Assembly: GCF_009379765.1 (NCBI RefSeq)
Contig: NZ_WHTD01000004.1
Coordinates: 41,097-105,096 of the forward strand
Source of the DNA: Actinophytocola sp.
GTDB taxonomy: Bacteria; Actinomycetota; Actinomycetes; Mycobacteriales; Pseudonocardiaceae
Reading direction: 5' to 3'
DNA: 64,000 nt
In this document: piece after piece, positions 10,137-19,229 of the stretch
How positions within the stretch are numbered: position 1 is the first letter of the stretch
How the letters are laid out: the number at the start of each line of letters is the position of its first letter
The notes under the pieces: generated by a model
What the model saw: the letters and a program-made list of their open reading frames with translations, nothing else
What the model was told of the DNA's origin: nothing
Database searches by the model: none
Program-made: the position numbers and the translations under genes

Positions 10137-11867
10137 ATGCGAAACCGGTTGAGGTTTCTGATCCTGCTCCTGTCGGCCGGAATGCTGGCGGCTGCCTGCA
10201 CCGGCGCGGACGGCGGCGACCCCGGTGGCGATGCCGCCGGCGACGGGAGCTACCCCAGGGCGGAAACCCTGTTCACCAGTGGCACCCAGTGGGGCCCACC
10301 GTCCAACTGGAACCCGATCATGAACTGGACCTACGCCACCGGCACGGTCGGCCTGGTCTACGAGACGCTGTTCCTCTACGACCCGCTCACCGACGAGTTC
10401 GAGCCGTGGCTCGCCGAGAAGGGCGACTGGACCGACGACACCACCTACGAGGTGACCCTGCGCGACGGTCTCACGTGGAGCGACGGGAAGCCGATCACCG
10501 CCGAGGACGTGGTGTTCACCGTGAACCTCGGCGAGATGGAGTCGGTGCCCTACCACCCCCTGTGGGAGTTCCTCGACAGCGCCGAGGCCGTCGACGACCT
10601 GACCGCTCGCTTCACCTTCAAGGAACCGCGCTACCAGCAGTGGGCGAACTGGGTCTACTTCAACCCGATCGTGCCGAAACACCTGTGGGAGAACAAGTCC
10701 GAGGAGGACGTGACCGCGGGCGCGAACGAGAAGCCCGTCGGCTCCGGCCCGTACCTGTACGAGACGCACGACCAGGACCGCCAGGTGTGGAAGAAGAACG
10801 ACAAGTGGTGGGGCAAGGAGATGCTCGACCTCGACGTGAAGCCCACGTACGTCATCGACATCGTCAACACCAGCAACGAGGCCGCGCTCGGCCAGCTGCT
10901 GCAGGGCGGCATCGACCTCTCCAACAACTTCCTGCCGGGCATCGCCACGCTCGTCAAGGGCGGCTACCAGCTCCAGACCTACTACCCCGAGGCGCCGTAC
11001 ATGCTGGCGGCCAACACGACCTGGATGGTGCCGAACACGACCAAGGCGCCGATGAACGACCCCAAGTTCCGCCAGGCGCTCGCGAACTCGGTCGACGTCG
11101 GCAAGATCGTCAACTCGGTGTACGGGCAGATCGTCCAGGCCGCGGACCCGACCGGGCTGCTGCCCATCTGGGACAAGTACATCGACAAGGCGCAGGTCGA
11201 CCGGCTCGGCTACTCGTTCAACACCGGCAAGGCCAAGCGGCTGCTGGCGCAGGCCGGCTACCGGGACACCAACGGCGACGGGCTCGTCGAGGGCAAGGAC
11301 GGCGCGAAGATCGACCTGAAGCTCGCGACGCCGTCCGGCTGGACCGACTGGAACGAGGCCGCCCGGGTGATCGCCGAGGGCGCCAAGGCGGCCGGAATCT
11401 CGGTCACCTCGGAGACGCCGGCCGACACCGTGGTGCAGGACATGCGCGAGAGCGGCGAGTTCGACATCATCCTGGACAACCAGCGGCAGATGGACAACAC
11501 GCCGTGGCGCTACTACGAGTACGTGTTCGGGCTGCCGGTCCACAAACAGCAGACCACAGTCAACTACGGCCGCTACGAGAACGCGCAGGCGTGGGCGCTT
11601 GTCAACCAGCTCGACGGCACCAAGATCGACGACCTGGCCGGGATGAAGGCGATCTCCTCGCAGCTGCAGCGCATCCAGCTGACCGACATGCCGGCGATTC
11701 CCTTGTGGTACAACGGCTTGTGGGCCCAGGCCAGCAATGCCGTGTGGACGAACTGGCCGTCGGCCGAGCAAGGCGGACCCAACTACCTGCCGACCATGTG
11801 GCGTGGCTACCTCCAGCGGGACGCCATCAAGATGTTGACCGAGCTGCGGCCCGCCGAGAAGAAGTGA
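10137..11867 (+). CDS. ABC importer substrate-binding lipoprotein, SBP family 5
   Basis: This 576-residue lipoprotein (lipobox MLAAAC, cleavage near residue 20) has the family-5 fold of peptide and oligosaccharide binders: FEPWLAEKGDWTDDTTYEVTLRD-type opening, GLTWSDGKPITAEDVVFT, and the closing domain with KAKRLLAQAGYRDTNGDG. AGGAGAG lies before the ATG. Family-5 proteins deliver peptides, nickel or beta-gluco/manno-oligosaccharides to paired permeases. Coupling to a glycosidase and a LacI regulator favours a sugar ligand. Genes 10137-15699 form the complete importer with two permeases and two ATPases. Confidence 0.88.
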   Translation: MRNRLRFLILLLSAGMLAAACTGADGGDPGGDAAGDGSYPRAETLFTSGTQWGPPSNWNPIMNWTYATGTVGLVYETLFLYDPLTDEFEPWLAEKGDWTDDTTYEVTLRDGLTWSDGKPITAEDVVFTVNLGEMESVPYHPLWEFLDSAEAVDDLTARFTFKEPRYQQWANWVYFNPIVPKHLWENKSEEDVTAGANEKPVGSGPYLYETHDQDRQVWKKNDKWWGKEMLDLDVKPTYVIDIVNTSNEAALGQLLQGGIDLSNNFLPGIATLVKGGYQLQTYYPEAPYMLAANTTWMVPNTTKAPMNDPKFRQALANSVDVGKIVNSVYGQIVQAADPTGLLPIWDKYIDKAQVDRLGYSFNTGKAKRLLAQAGYRDTNGDGLVEGKDGAKIDLKLATPSGWTDWNEAARVIAEGAKAAGISVTSETPADTVVQDMRESGEFDIILDNQRQMDNTPWRYYEYVFGLPVHKQQTTVNYGRYENAQAWALVNQLDGTKIDDLAGMKAISSQLQRIQLTDMPAIPLWYNGLWAQASNAVWTNWPSAEQGGPNYLPTMWRGYLQRDAIKMLTELRPAEKK

Positions 11868-11870
11868 CCG

Positions 11871-12866
11871 ATGGCTCGTTACTTCGGCCGAAAGCTGCTG
11901 ATCTACGCCCTCACCTTCTTCGTGGCGGTCACGATCAACTGGCTGATCCCCCGGTTCATGCCGGGGGATCCGGTCCGGAGCATGGTGGCACGGGCCGGGC
12001 TGCAGACGCCCGAGGGCGTGGCGGCCATGCGGGAGTACTACTCGGCCCTGTTCGGGTTCGACGTCCCCGTGTGGCAGCAGTACCTCAACTTCTGGGGCGG
12101 TCTGTTCCGCGGTGACCTCGGGGTGAGCCTGTGGGCGTTCCCGCAGCCGGTCACGGGCATCATCCTCGCCGCGGTGCCCTACACGCTCGGCCTGCTCATC
12201 CCGGCGATCCTGCTGAGCTACTGGGCCGGCAACAAGTTCGGCGCCTACGCCGCACGCAAGAAGGTGCTCGACAACACCGTCCTGCCGGTCTGGTACGTGC
12301 TCACCGCGACGCCGTACATGTGGCTGGCGATCCTGCTCGCGTGGGGGCTGGGCAAGGTTGCCGGCATCTTCCCGGTCGGCCGCAGCTTCAGCGCGTCGCT
12401 CGAGCCGGCCTGGTCGTGGCTGTTCATCAACGACCTGATCAGCCACTGGTTCCTGCCGTTCCTGTCGCTGTTCCTGGTGGCCTTCGGCGGCTGGGCGATC
12501 GGGATGCGCAACCTGATCATCTACGAGCTGGAGGCGGACTACGCGCACTACCTCGGGGCGCTCGGCGCGCCCACGAAGCTGGTCCGCCGCTACGCCTACC
12601 GCAACGCGATGCTCCCGCAGATCACCGGGCTCGCGCTGCAGCTGGGCGTGATCGTCGGCGGCGCGGTGGTCACCGAGATCGTCTTCGACTACCGCGGGCT
12701 GGGCTACCTGGTGCTCGAGGCGATCAAGACGAACGACTTGTTCCTCCTGCAGGGCATCTTCCTGTTCATCGTGATCGGGGTGCTGGTGGCCAACTTCGTC
12801 ATCGACATCGTCTACGTCCTGGTCGATCCCCGGACCAGGACCGGGATGGGAGGCGGGTCGGCGTGA
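11871..12866 (+). CDS. ABC importer permease, DppB/OppB type
   Basis: This 331-residue integral membrane protein has about six membrane segments and the DppB signature: an N-terminal LTFFVAVTINWLIPRFMPGDPV segment with the conserved PGDP, and the EAA loop near residue 230 (YAHYLGALGAPTKLVRRYAY). It follows the binding-protein gene by three bases and overlaps the next permease by GTGA. It forms half of the transmembrane pore. Confidence 0.9.
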   Translation: MARYFGRKLLIYALTFFVAVTINWLIPRFMPGDPVRSMVARAGLQTPEGVAAMREYYSALFGFDVPVWQQYLNFWGGLFRGDLGVSLWAFPQPVTGIILAAVPYTLGLLIPAILLSYWAGNKFGAYAARKKVLDNTVLPVWYVLTATPYMWLAILLAWGLGKVAGIFPVGRSFSASLEPAWSWLFINDLISHWFLPFLSLFLVAFGGWAIGMRNLIIYELEADYAHYLGALGAPTKLVRRYAYRNAMLPQITGLALQLGVIVGGAVVTEIVFDYRGLGYLVLEAIKTNDLFLLQGIFLFIVIGVLVANFVIDIVYVLVDPRTRTGMGGGSA

Positions 12867-13825
12867 CCACGTCGGACAGGGCGCCGGAGGCTGTCGGCCC
12901 GGACGAGCCCGTCGCGGTGCCGGGCGGGCCGGTACCCGAGCTCGCGGCCGTGCCCGGGGTCGCCGTCGTCCCGGCGGCGGGGGTCCGCCGGGAGGCGCTG
13001 TACTTCGCGGTGCGCAACCGCAAGCTCGTGGGCGGGCTCTCCGTCGTGGTGCTGTTCCTCCTCGCGGCGCTCGTCGGGCCGTGGTTCACCTCGGCCGACC
13101 CGCTCGCCTACGTCGGCCCGCCGGCCGCGGCGCCGTCGGGCGAGTACTGGCTCGGCACGACGACGTTCGGCCAGGACGTGGCGTCCCAGTTCGTGCACGG
13201 GTTGCGGGCGACGTTCTTCGTCGGCGTGGTGGCCGGGCTGATCGCCGGGGTCATCGGCATGCTCATCGGGTTCACCGCGGGCTACCGGGGCGGGATGGTC
13301 GACGAGATCCTGAACATGATCACGAACGTCGTGCTGGTGCTGCCCGTGCTCGCGGTGCTCATGATCATCGCCGCCTACCTCCAGGTCCGCGACGTCCAGG
13401 TGCAGGCCGTGATCATCGGGCTGTTCTCCTGGCCGTGGGTGGCCAGGGCGGTTCGGGCACAGACGTTCTCCTTGCGGGCCAGGGAGTTCGTCGACCTCGC
13501 GAAGCTGAGTGGCGCGCCGGTGCGCCGGATCATCCTCCGCGAGATCGCCCCGAACATGGCCTCCTACCTGTTCATGGTGTTCATCCTGCTGTTCGGCGGC
13601 TCGGTGCTGTTCGCCGCGACGCTCGACTTCATCGGACTGGGTCCCACCGACGGCATCTCGCTCGGGCTGATGCTCAACCACGCCAAGCAGTGGAGCGCGA
13701 TGAACCTCGGCATGTGGTGGTGGTTCATCCCGCCGGGCCTGGGCATCACGATGATCGTCGGCGCGCTCTACATCATGAACGTCGGCCTGGACGAGGTGTT
13801 CAACCCGAAGCTGCGGGAGATGTAG
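12863..13825 (+). CDS. ABC importer permease, DppC/OppC type
   Basis: This 320-residue partner permease starts at a GTG overlapping the previous stop (GTGA), with GGGAGG about 9 bases upstream. A long proline- and valine-rich N-terminal tail (residues 1-45) precedes the first membrane helix, a common feature of DppC-type proteins. The motif WLGTTTFGQDV and the EAA loop LAKLSGAPVRRIILREIAP are characteristic. It ends one base before the ATPase start. Confidence 0.9.
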   Translation: MTTSDRAPEAVGPDEPVAVPGGPVPELAAVPGVAVVPAAGVRREALYFAVRNRKLVGGLSVVVLFLLAALVGPWFTSADPLAYVGPPAAAPSGEYWLGTTTFGQDVASQFVHGLRATFFVGVVAGLIAGVIGMLIGFTAGYRGGMVDEILNMITNVVLVLPVLAVLMIIAAYLQVRDVQVQAVIIGLFSWPWVARAVRAQTFSLRAREFVDLAKLSGAPVRRIILREIAPNMASYLFMVFILLFGGSVLFAATLDFIGLGPTDGISLGLMLNHAKQWSAMNLGMWWWFIPPGLGITMIVGALYIMNVGLDEVFNPKLREM

Positions 13826-14776
13826 ATGAGTCTCGTCGTCGACGACCTGCGGGTGTACTACCGGACCTTGCGCGGTGACGTGCGGGCGCTGGACGGCGTG
13901 AGCTTCTCGGTGACCGACGGGGAGATCATGGGGCTGGTGGGGGAGTCCGGCTCCGGCAAGACCACGCTCGGCAAGAGTCTCATCCGGCTGGACAGTCGGA
14001 TGAGGCACGTCGGCGGCGCGGTCACGCTCGACGGCCGGGAGCTGCCGATCGGGACCGACGCGAAGATGAACGAGTTCCGGTTCACCGAGGTCTCGATCGT
14101 CCCGCAGTACGCGATGAGCGCGATGAACCCCACCCGCAAGATCGGCAGGATGGTGCGCGAGCTGGTCGAGTCGCGGCGGATCAGGTTCGCCACCGTCCGG
14201 TCCGAGCTGGACAGCCGGCTCGAGCTCGTCGGCCTCGACCGGGCCGTGCTCGACCGGTACCCGATCGAGCTCTCCGGCGGGATGAAGCAGCGGATGGTCA
14301 TGGTGATCTCGACGCTGCTCAACCCGTCGCTGCTGATCGCCGACGAGGTCACCTCCGCGTTGGATGTGTCGACCCAGCGCGCGGTGGCCCGGACGCTCGC
14401 CCGCTTCCGCGACGAGGACCTCGTGCGCAGCATGATCGTGATCACCCACGACGTGTCGCTCGTCTACCAGATCGCGGACAGCATCACGGTGATGTATGCG
14501 GGCAAACTGGCCGAGAAGGCACCCACCGACGTGCTCGTCGACTCGCCCCGCCACCCTTACACCCAACTGCTGATCTCCTCGCTGCCCGAGGTGGGCGTGC
14601 GCTACGGCGGCAAGCGGCTCAGCGGGATCCCCGGCAGCCCGCCGCAGCTGCTGAACCCTCCCACCGGGTGCCGCTTCCGCGACCGCTGCCCGCTCGCCTT
14701 CGACAAGTGCGCCGAGGAGCCGCCGTTCGTCGAGATCGAGCCGAACCACTCGGTCGCCTGCTGGAAGGCCTCGTGA
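13826..14776 (+). CDS. ABC importer ATPase, DppD/OppD type
   Basis: This 316-residue ATPase carries Walker A GESGSGKTT, signature LSGGMKQR, Walker B LLIADEVTSALD and the switch histidine in VITHDVS. The C-terminal oligopeptide-transporter extension includes CRFRDRCPLAFDKC, whose cysteines match the Fe-S-like cluster seen in Dpp/Opp ATPases. The ATG directly follows the permease stop. It pairs with the next ATPase to drive import. Confidence 0.9.
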   Translation: MSLVVDDLRVYYRTLRGDVRALDGVSFSVTDGEIMGLVGESGSGKTTLGKSLIRLDSRMRHVGGAVTLDGRELPIGTDAKMNEFRFTEVSIVPQYAMSAMNPTRKIGRMVRELVESRRIRFATVRSELDSRLELVGLDRAVLDRYPIELSGGMKQRMVMVISTLLNPSLLIADEVTSALDVSTQRAVARTLARFRDEDLVRSMIVITHDVSLVYQIADSITVMYAGKLAEKAPTDVLVDSPRHPYTQLLISSLPEVGVRYGGKRLSGIPGSPPQLLNPPTGCRFRDRCPLAFDKCAEEPPFVEIEPNHSVACWKAS

Positions 14777-15699
14777 TGCTCAAGCTGGACCGGATCTCGA
14801 AGACCTACCGGGTGGGCGCGTTCGCCGGCAAGGACCTGCCGGCGGTGCGGGACGTCAGCTTCGACATCCGGCCGGGCGAGGTGGTGTCGCTGATCGGCGA
14901 GAGCGGCAGCGGCAAGTCCACGATCGGCCGGCTGATCCTGCGGCTCGACCGGGCGACCAGCGGCACGATCACCTTTGACGGCACGGACATCTCCTCGCTG
15001 CGGCGCGGCGGGCTGAAGTCGTACTACCGCACGACCCAGGGTGTGTTCCAGGACCCGTTCAGCTCCTACAACCCGGTGTTCAAGGCGGACCGGGTGCTCG
15101 CGATGATCCGGACCGCGTACTTCCCGGGAACGAGCGACGCGGCGTGGCGGACCAAGGTGGACGATGCGCTGGCGGCAGTGAGCCTCAACCCCGCCGCGGT
15201 GCTCGACCGGTACCCGCACCAGCTCTCCGGCGGGCAGCTGCAGCGGCTGCTGATCGCGCGGGCGCTGCTGCTGGACATCAAGCTGCTGGTGGCCGACGAG
15301 GTGATCAGCATGCTCGACGCGTCGACCCGCATCGACGTGCTCAACCTGCTGGCCGACCTCAAGGAGCGCGGCCTCGCGGTCCTGTTCATCACCCACGACC
15401 TGTCGCTCGGCAACTACCTGAGCGACCAGACGGTGATCCTGCGCCGCGGGTCGGTGGTGGAGCGCGGATCGACGGAGAAGGTGTTCGGCAACCCGCTGCA
15501 TCCCTATACGAGGACACTGCTGGCGTCGGTCCCGCAGCTGCGTCGCAAGTGGGCGGAGGAGGACGTCGCCGAGTCGGCGGGCCCGTGCCTCTACCACCAG
15601 CGACACCCGGGCGAGGGGCCCGATCTCGCCGAGGTCGAGGACGAGCATCTCGTGGCATGCTTCAAGCTCCACGAGGGACGGAAATGCGGTAACGAGTGA
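14776..15699 (+). CDS. ABC importer ATPase, DppF/OppF type
   Basis: This 307-residue second ATPase has Walker A GESGSGKST, Q-loop VFQDPFSSYNP, signature LSGGQLQR, Walker B LLVADEVISMLD and switch FITHDLS. It starts at the ATG overlapping the DppD stop (TGATG); a GTG one codon earlier is possible. The C-terminal extension ends with CLYHQRHP and a late cysteine. Its stop overlaps the LacI start. Confidence 0.88.
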   Translation: MLKLDRISKTYRVGAFAGKDLPAVRDVSFDIRPGEVVSLIGESGSGKSTIGRLILRLDRATSGTITFDGTDISSLRRGGLKSYYRTTQGVFQDPFSSYNPVFKADRVLAMIRTAYFPGTSDAAWRTKVDDALAAVSLNPAAVLDRYPHQLSGGQLQRLLIARALLLDIKLLVADEVISMLDASTRIDVLNLLADLKERGLAVLFITHDLSLGNYLSDQTVILRRGSVVERGSTEKVFGNPLHPYTRTLLASVPQLRRKWAEEDVAESAGPCLYHQRHPGEGPDLAEVEDEHLVACFKLHEGRKCGNE

Positions 15700-16742
15700 C
15701 GAAACGTGTGACGATCACCGACATCGCCAGGAGGGCCGGACTGTCCAAGGGGGCGGTCTCCTACGCGCTCAACGGCCAGCCCGGGGTGTCGGAGTCGACG
15801 AGGCAGCGGGTGCTGCAGATGGCGCTGGAGATGGGCTGGCATCCCAACAGCGCGGCCAAGGCGCTGTCCGGTGCCCGCGCGGGGGCGTTCGGGCTGGTGC
15901 TGGCCCGGCCGGCGAGCACGCTCGGGGTCGAGCCGTTCTTCATGAAGCTGATCTCCGGGATGGAGAGCGCGATGGCCTCGTCGCAAACCGCGCTGCTGCT
16001 GCAGGTCGTCGCCGACCACGACGCGGAGATCGCCACGTACCGCCGCTGGTGGGCCGAGCGGCGGGTCGACGGGGTGTTCCTCATCGACCTGGAGGTGCAC
16101 GACAAGCGGGTGCCGGTGCTGGAGGAGCTCAAGCTGCCGGCGATGGTCGTCGGCGGACCCGGCAACCACGGCACCCTGCCCGGCGTGTGGATCGACGACA
16201 CGAGCGCGATGGTCATGGTCATGGAGTACCTGGCGGCGTTGCGGCACCGGCGGATCGCGCGGGTCGCGGGCGTGCCGGGGATGCTGCACACGGAGGTGCG
16301 CAAGGAGGCCTTCGACGAGGTGTCGGCGCGGATCGGGCTGGCGTGGTCGACCACGATCAACACCGACTACAGCCCGGAGGAGGGCGCGCAGGCGACCCGG
16401 CGGTTGCTGTCCGCGAGCACCCGGCCCACCGCGATCGTCTACGACAACGACGTGATGGCGGTCGCCGGAGTGTCGGTGGCGCACGAGATGGGCGTCGACG
16501 TTCCGGGCGATCTGTCGATCATGGCGTGGGACGACTCGGTGCTGTGCGAGATCGTCCACCCGCCGATCACCGCGGTCAGCCGGGACATCACCGGCTACGG
16601 CGTACACGTGGCGGAGCGGTTGCTCGCGCTGCTGGACGACGATCTCGACGGCCAGGCCGTGCGTGACTTCGAGGGCGTGCCGCCGAGGCTGGTGGTGCGG
16701 GGCAGTACCGCCCGCCCGGTCCGAAGTAGCGTCGGGGCATGA
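15696..16742 (+). CDS. LacI-family transcriptional repressor
   Basis: This 348-residue regulator has an N-terminal LacI helix-turn-helix (ITDIARRAGLSKGAVSYALN, then hinge RVLQMALEMGWHPN) and a periplasmic-binding-protein-like sugar domain from about residue 60 (VDGVFLIDLE, DNDVMAVAGVSVAHEMGVDV, MAWDDS). It starts at GTG inside the ATPase stop and is the last gene of the sugar operon, so it should be co-expressed and autoregulated. The palindromes at 8039-8187 are the obvious candidate sites. The inducer is presumably the sugar released by the GH5 enzyme or taken up by the importer. Confidence 0.9.
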   Translation: MTKRVTITDIARRAGLSKGAVSYALNGQPGVSESTRQRVLQMALEMGWHPNSAAKALSGARAGAFGLVLARPASTLGVEPFFMKLISGMESAMASSQTALLLQVVADHDAEIATYRRWWAERRVDGVFLIDLEVHDKRVPVLEELKLPAMVVGGPGNHGTLPGVWIDDTSAMVMVMEYLAALRHRRIARVAGVPGMLHTEVRKEAFDEVSARIGLAWSTTINTDYSPEEGAQATRRLLSASTRPTAIVYDNDVMAVAGVSVAHEMGVDVPGDLSIMAWDDSVLCEIVHPPITAVSRDITGYGVHVAERLLALLDDDLDGQAVRDFEGVPPRLVVRGSTARPVRSSVGA

Positions 16743-17371
16743 CGCCCGAGGTGTTGCTGACCACCACGCGCAGTGTCCGCAAGCGGCTGGATCTCGACCG
16801 CCCGGTGCCGCTGGACCTCGTCCGGCGCGCTCTCGAGATCGCGCTGCAGGCCCCGAGCGGCTCGAACCGCCAGACGTGGCAGTGGCTGGTCGTCACCGAC
16901 GCGGCGCAGCGGGCCCGCATCGGCGCCGTGTACGCGAAGGCCTGCGCGGCCTACCTCGCCACCGGCGGCGCCGCGGGCAACCTCTTCGCCGACGACCCGG
17001 TGCGGTCGGCGGTCCAGCGGCGGGTCCACGACAGCGTGGCGCACCTGGCCGACCGCATGGGCGACGTCCCGGTCCTGGTGGTTCCGTGCATCCGGACCGG
17101 CGGGCCGCTGCAGGCCGGCAACCAGGCCGGCCTGTGGGGCTCGGTCCTGCCGGCGGCGTGGAGCTACATGCTCGCCGCGCGCTCGTTCGGCCTCGGCACC
17201 GCGTGGACCACCCTGCACCTGGCCCACGAGCGGGAGGTCGCCGAGATCCTCGACCTCCCCGGTGGCGTCCACCAGGCCGCGCTGATCCCGACCGCGTACT
17301 ACACGGGTGAGACCTTCAAGCCCGCCGCCCGCCAGCCCGTCGACGAGGTCCTCCACGTCGACCGCTGGTGA
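16739..17371 (+). CDS. Nitroreductase-family flavoprotein
   Basis: This 210-residue FMN protein of the nitroreductase fold has the N-terminal TTTRSVRKRLDLDRPV arginines that bind FMN phosphate, the AP-S-N motif ALQAPSGSNRQTW, and GLGTAWTTLH near residue 160. Family members reduce nitroaromatics, quinones or enones with NAD(P)H. The ATG overlaps the LacI stop (ATGA), so it is transcribed with the sugar operon, although a direct role in sugar use is not obvious. It converges with the MFS gene, the stops three bases apart. Confidence 0.85.
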   Translation: MTPEVLLTTTRSVRKRLDLDRPVPLDLVRRALEIALQAPSGSNRQTWQWLVVTDAAQRARIGAVYAKACAAYLATGGAAGNLFADDPVRSAVQRRVHDSVAHLADRMGDVPVLVVPCIRTGGPLQAGNQAGLWGSVLPAAWSYMLAARSFGLGTAWTTLHLAHEREVAEILDLPGGVHQAALIPTAYYTGETFKPAARQPVDEVLHVDRW

Positions 17372-17374
17372 GTC

Positions 17375-18505
17375 CTATCCGGAGCTTCCTCCCGGTTCCG
17401 ACCGGGCGCTCGGTGCGCGCCCGGCTCGGTGCCGCAGCACGAGGGTGATCGTCAGGCACACGGCCACCGGAACGGCGACCAGCGCGGGCAGGGCCAGCTC
17501 CGAGGTCGCCTGCATCGAGTAGCCGATGGCGGCGGGCAGCGTCACGTTGCCGATCATGGCGGCGGTCAGCAGCACGGCGTTGCCCCGGCGCGGGTCCGGG
17601 TGCGTGGACGCGTGCCACGCCAGCGCGGTGGGGAACACCGGACCGGCCAGGGCGCCGGCCAGCAGGTAGCCGGCCGGGGCGACATCGGGCACCGCGATCA
17701 GCGCGAGCGCGCAGAAGGCCGCGGTCAGGGTCGCCGCGATGATCCGGGCCGGTGGCCGGCCCGCGGTGAGCAGCGGGATCGCCAGCCTGCTCGCGGCCAT
17801 GCCCAGCCAGAACAGCGACGTCAGCGCCGAGGCGGTACCTGGTGCGTAGCCGTGCGCCTCCAGGTGCACGGTCTCCCAGCTGCTCAGCCCCGTCTCGAGG
17901 CCGGCGTAGCAGAACAGCAGGGCGCAGAACAGCGCCACCACCGCCGGCGAGTCGCCACCGGCCGGCGGGGCGTCGCGCGGCCGGACCCCGCCGAGGTCCC
18001 GCGCCGGCAGCGTGAGCAGGATCGCGACGGCCAGCACGCCGAACAGGTACGGGTAGCCGACTCCCCGGGTCACGCCCACCAGCGCCGGGCCGGCCGCCGC
18101 GCCCAGGCCGAACACGCCGTTGACGACGTTGGTGAGGGTCACGCCGCGCTGACCGGGCTGGCTCGCCATCGCGGTGTTGACGACCAGCACGAGCCCGCCG
18201 AAGCCGAGTCCCGCCACGAGCACCGCGAGCAGCGGCAGCGGCCACGGACCGCGGACGACCAGCCCGGCACTCCCGAGGAGCAACAGCACCGCCGGCCCGA
18301 CGACGAGGTAGGCCCGCGCCCACCGCTCGGTGAGCACGCCGCCGATCACCGTGCTCGCCAGCGAGCCGGCGAAGAACCCGCTGACGAGCAGCCCGGCGGT
18401 CGCGCCGGTCAGCCCGTTGTCGTCACGGACGATCGGGATGAGCGGTCCCAGCGTCGACTGGAACAGTCCGAGCAACCCGAAGAGCACCACGCATCGGAGG
18501 ACCAC
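17375..18505 (-). CDS. MFS transporter
   Basis: This 376-residue membrane protein has about 12 hydrophobic segments, a GGVLTERWARAYL loop between helices 2 and 3, and a charged central loop (DLGGVRPRDAPPAG) dividing two six-helix halves. It resembles the small MFS exporters of the FucP/YbjJ-like group; the substrate is unknown. Its start lies six bases after the stop of the SRPBCC gene, so the two are probably co-transcribed. Confidence 0.82.
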   Translation of the reverse strand: MVLRCVVLFGLLGLFQSTLGPLIPIVRDDNGLTGATAGLLVSGFFAGSLASTVIGGVLTERWARAYLVVGPAVLLLLGSAGLVVRGPWPLPLLAVLVAGLGFGGLVLVVNTAMASQPGQRGVTLTNVVNGVFGLGAAAGPALVGVTRGVGYPYLFGVLAVAILLTLPARDLGGVRPRDAPPAGGDSPAVVALFCALLFCYAGLETGLSSWETVHLEAHGYAPGTASALTSLFWLGMAASRLAIPLLTAGRPPARIIAATLTAAFCALALIAVPDVAPAGYLLAGALAGPVFPTALAWHASTHPDPRRGNAVLLTAAMIGNVTLPAAIGYSMQATSELALPALVAVPVAVCLTITLVLRHRAGRAPSARSEPGGSSG

Positions 18506-18511
18506 CCCGGG

Positions 18512-18937
18512 TCAGCCGTGGCTCTCGCACCACTTCTTGAGCGAGGAGGCTTCGGTGTCGACCGCGGCGCGGACGGCCTTGCCGGCGAGCAGGCCGGCCA
18601 CCGGCGCGAGCACCCCGCGCGCGGTGAACGTCAGCTCGGCGACGACCGCGCCCCGCTCGTCGGTGCGGATGACGTGGTCGGCCGACAGCTGCAGACCGGT
18701 GCCGGAGGTGACCCAGGTGAAGGATGTGCCGGGGGTCAGCTCGGTGACCGTCCAGGTTCGCACGGGCTGCTTCGGCTGGCGGACCTCCGCCTTGCTGCCC
18801 ACCCGAAGCTCACCGTCGTCGAGCCGGCGAATCTCGGTCATCGTGGGCGTCCACTCGGGCCACTTCTCGACGGCGGTGATCGTCTGCCACACCAGCTCGG
18901 CCGGCGCGTCGATCGGCGTGCTCACCTCGTGTCGCAT
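18512..18937 (-). CDS. SRPBCC (START-like) family protein
   Basis: This 141-residue protein has the polyketide-cyclase/START-like fold: the opening EVSTPIDAPAELVWQTITAVEKWPEWTP with the WPEW motif, a beta-rich middle, and a long C-terminal helix (LAGKAVRAAVDTEASSLKKW). Such proteins bind hydrophobic ligands in a helix-grip pocket. GGAGG precedes the ATG. Located just before an MFS gene, it may bind the same small molecule, but that is inference. Confidence 0.8.
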   Translation of the reverse strand: MRHEVSTPIDAPAELVWQTITAVEKWPEWTPTMTEIRRLDDGELRVGSKAEVRQPKQPVRTWTVTELTPGTSFTWVTSGTGLQLSADHVIRTDERGAVVAELTFTARGVLAPVAGLLAGKAVRAAVDTEASSLKKWCESHG

Positions 18938-18977
18938 GGGCCCTCCACTTCGATCGGTGTGATCGAACTGTATCGGC

Positions 18978-19229
18978 CTACGTCCGTGCCGCCGCTTGGT
19001 GCTCCTCCGCGCGGAGCCAGTACGCCGACGCGATCAGGACCATTCCGACGAACACCACCAGGGTGCCGCGCCAGGCCATGTCGACGAGCCACCCCACGAC
19101 GACGGCCGCCACCGCCACGGCCCACCCCCCGAGCACCCAGCGCGGCACGCGCCGGCGGACCGCGAGGACGGCGAGGCCGCTCAGCACGACCAGCGCGATC
19201 CGCCAGTACTCACCGAGCCAGGCCCACAT
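18978..19229 (-). CDS. Small three-helix membrane protein
   Basis: This 83-residue protein has three hydrophobic stretches: residues 7-23 (YWRIALVVLSGLAVLAV), 31-48 (WVLGGWAVAVAAVVVGWL) and 55-71 (TLVVFVGMVLIASAYWL), followed by a short charged tail. Its ATG shares bases with the stop of the helicase gene (TGATG), which points to translational coupling. No family is recognised; it is too small to assign a function. Confidence 0.65.
   Translation of the reverse strand: MWAWLGEYWRIALVVLSGLAVLAVRRRVPRWVLGGWAVAVAAVVVGWLVDMAWRGTLVVFVGMVLIASAYWLRAEEHQAAART

Noticed and set aside
8100-12548. A very long open frame on the reverse strand through the GH5 and importer genes
   Set aside because: It is antisense to several well-supported genes, is rich in R, G, H and V, and has no family-like motif; it results from the GC-rich third positions of the real genes.
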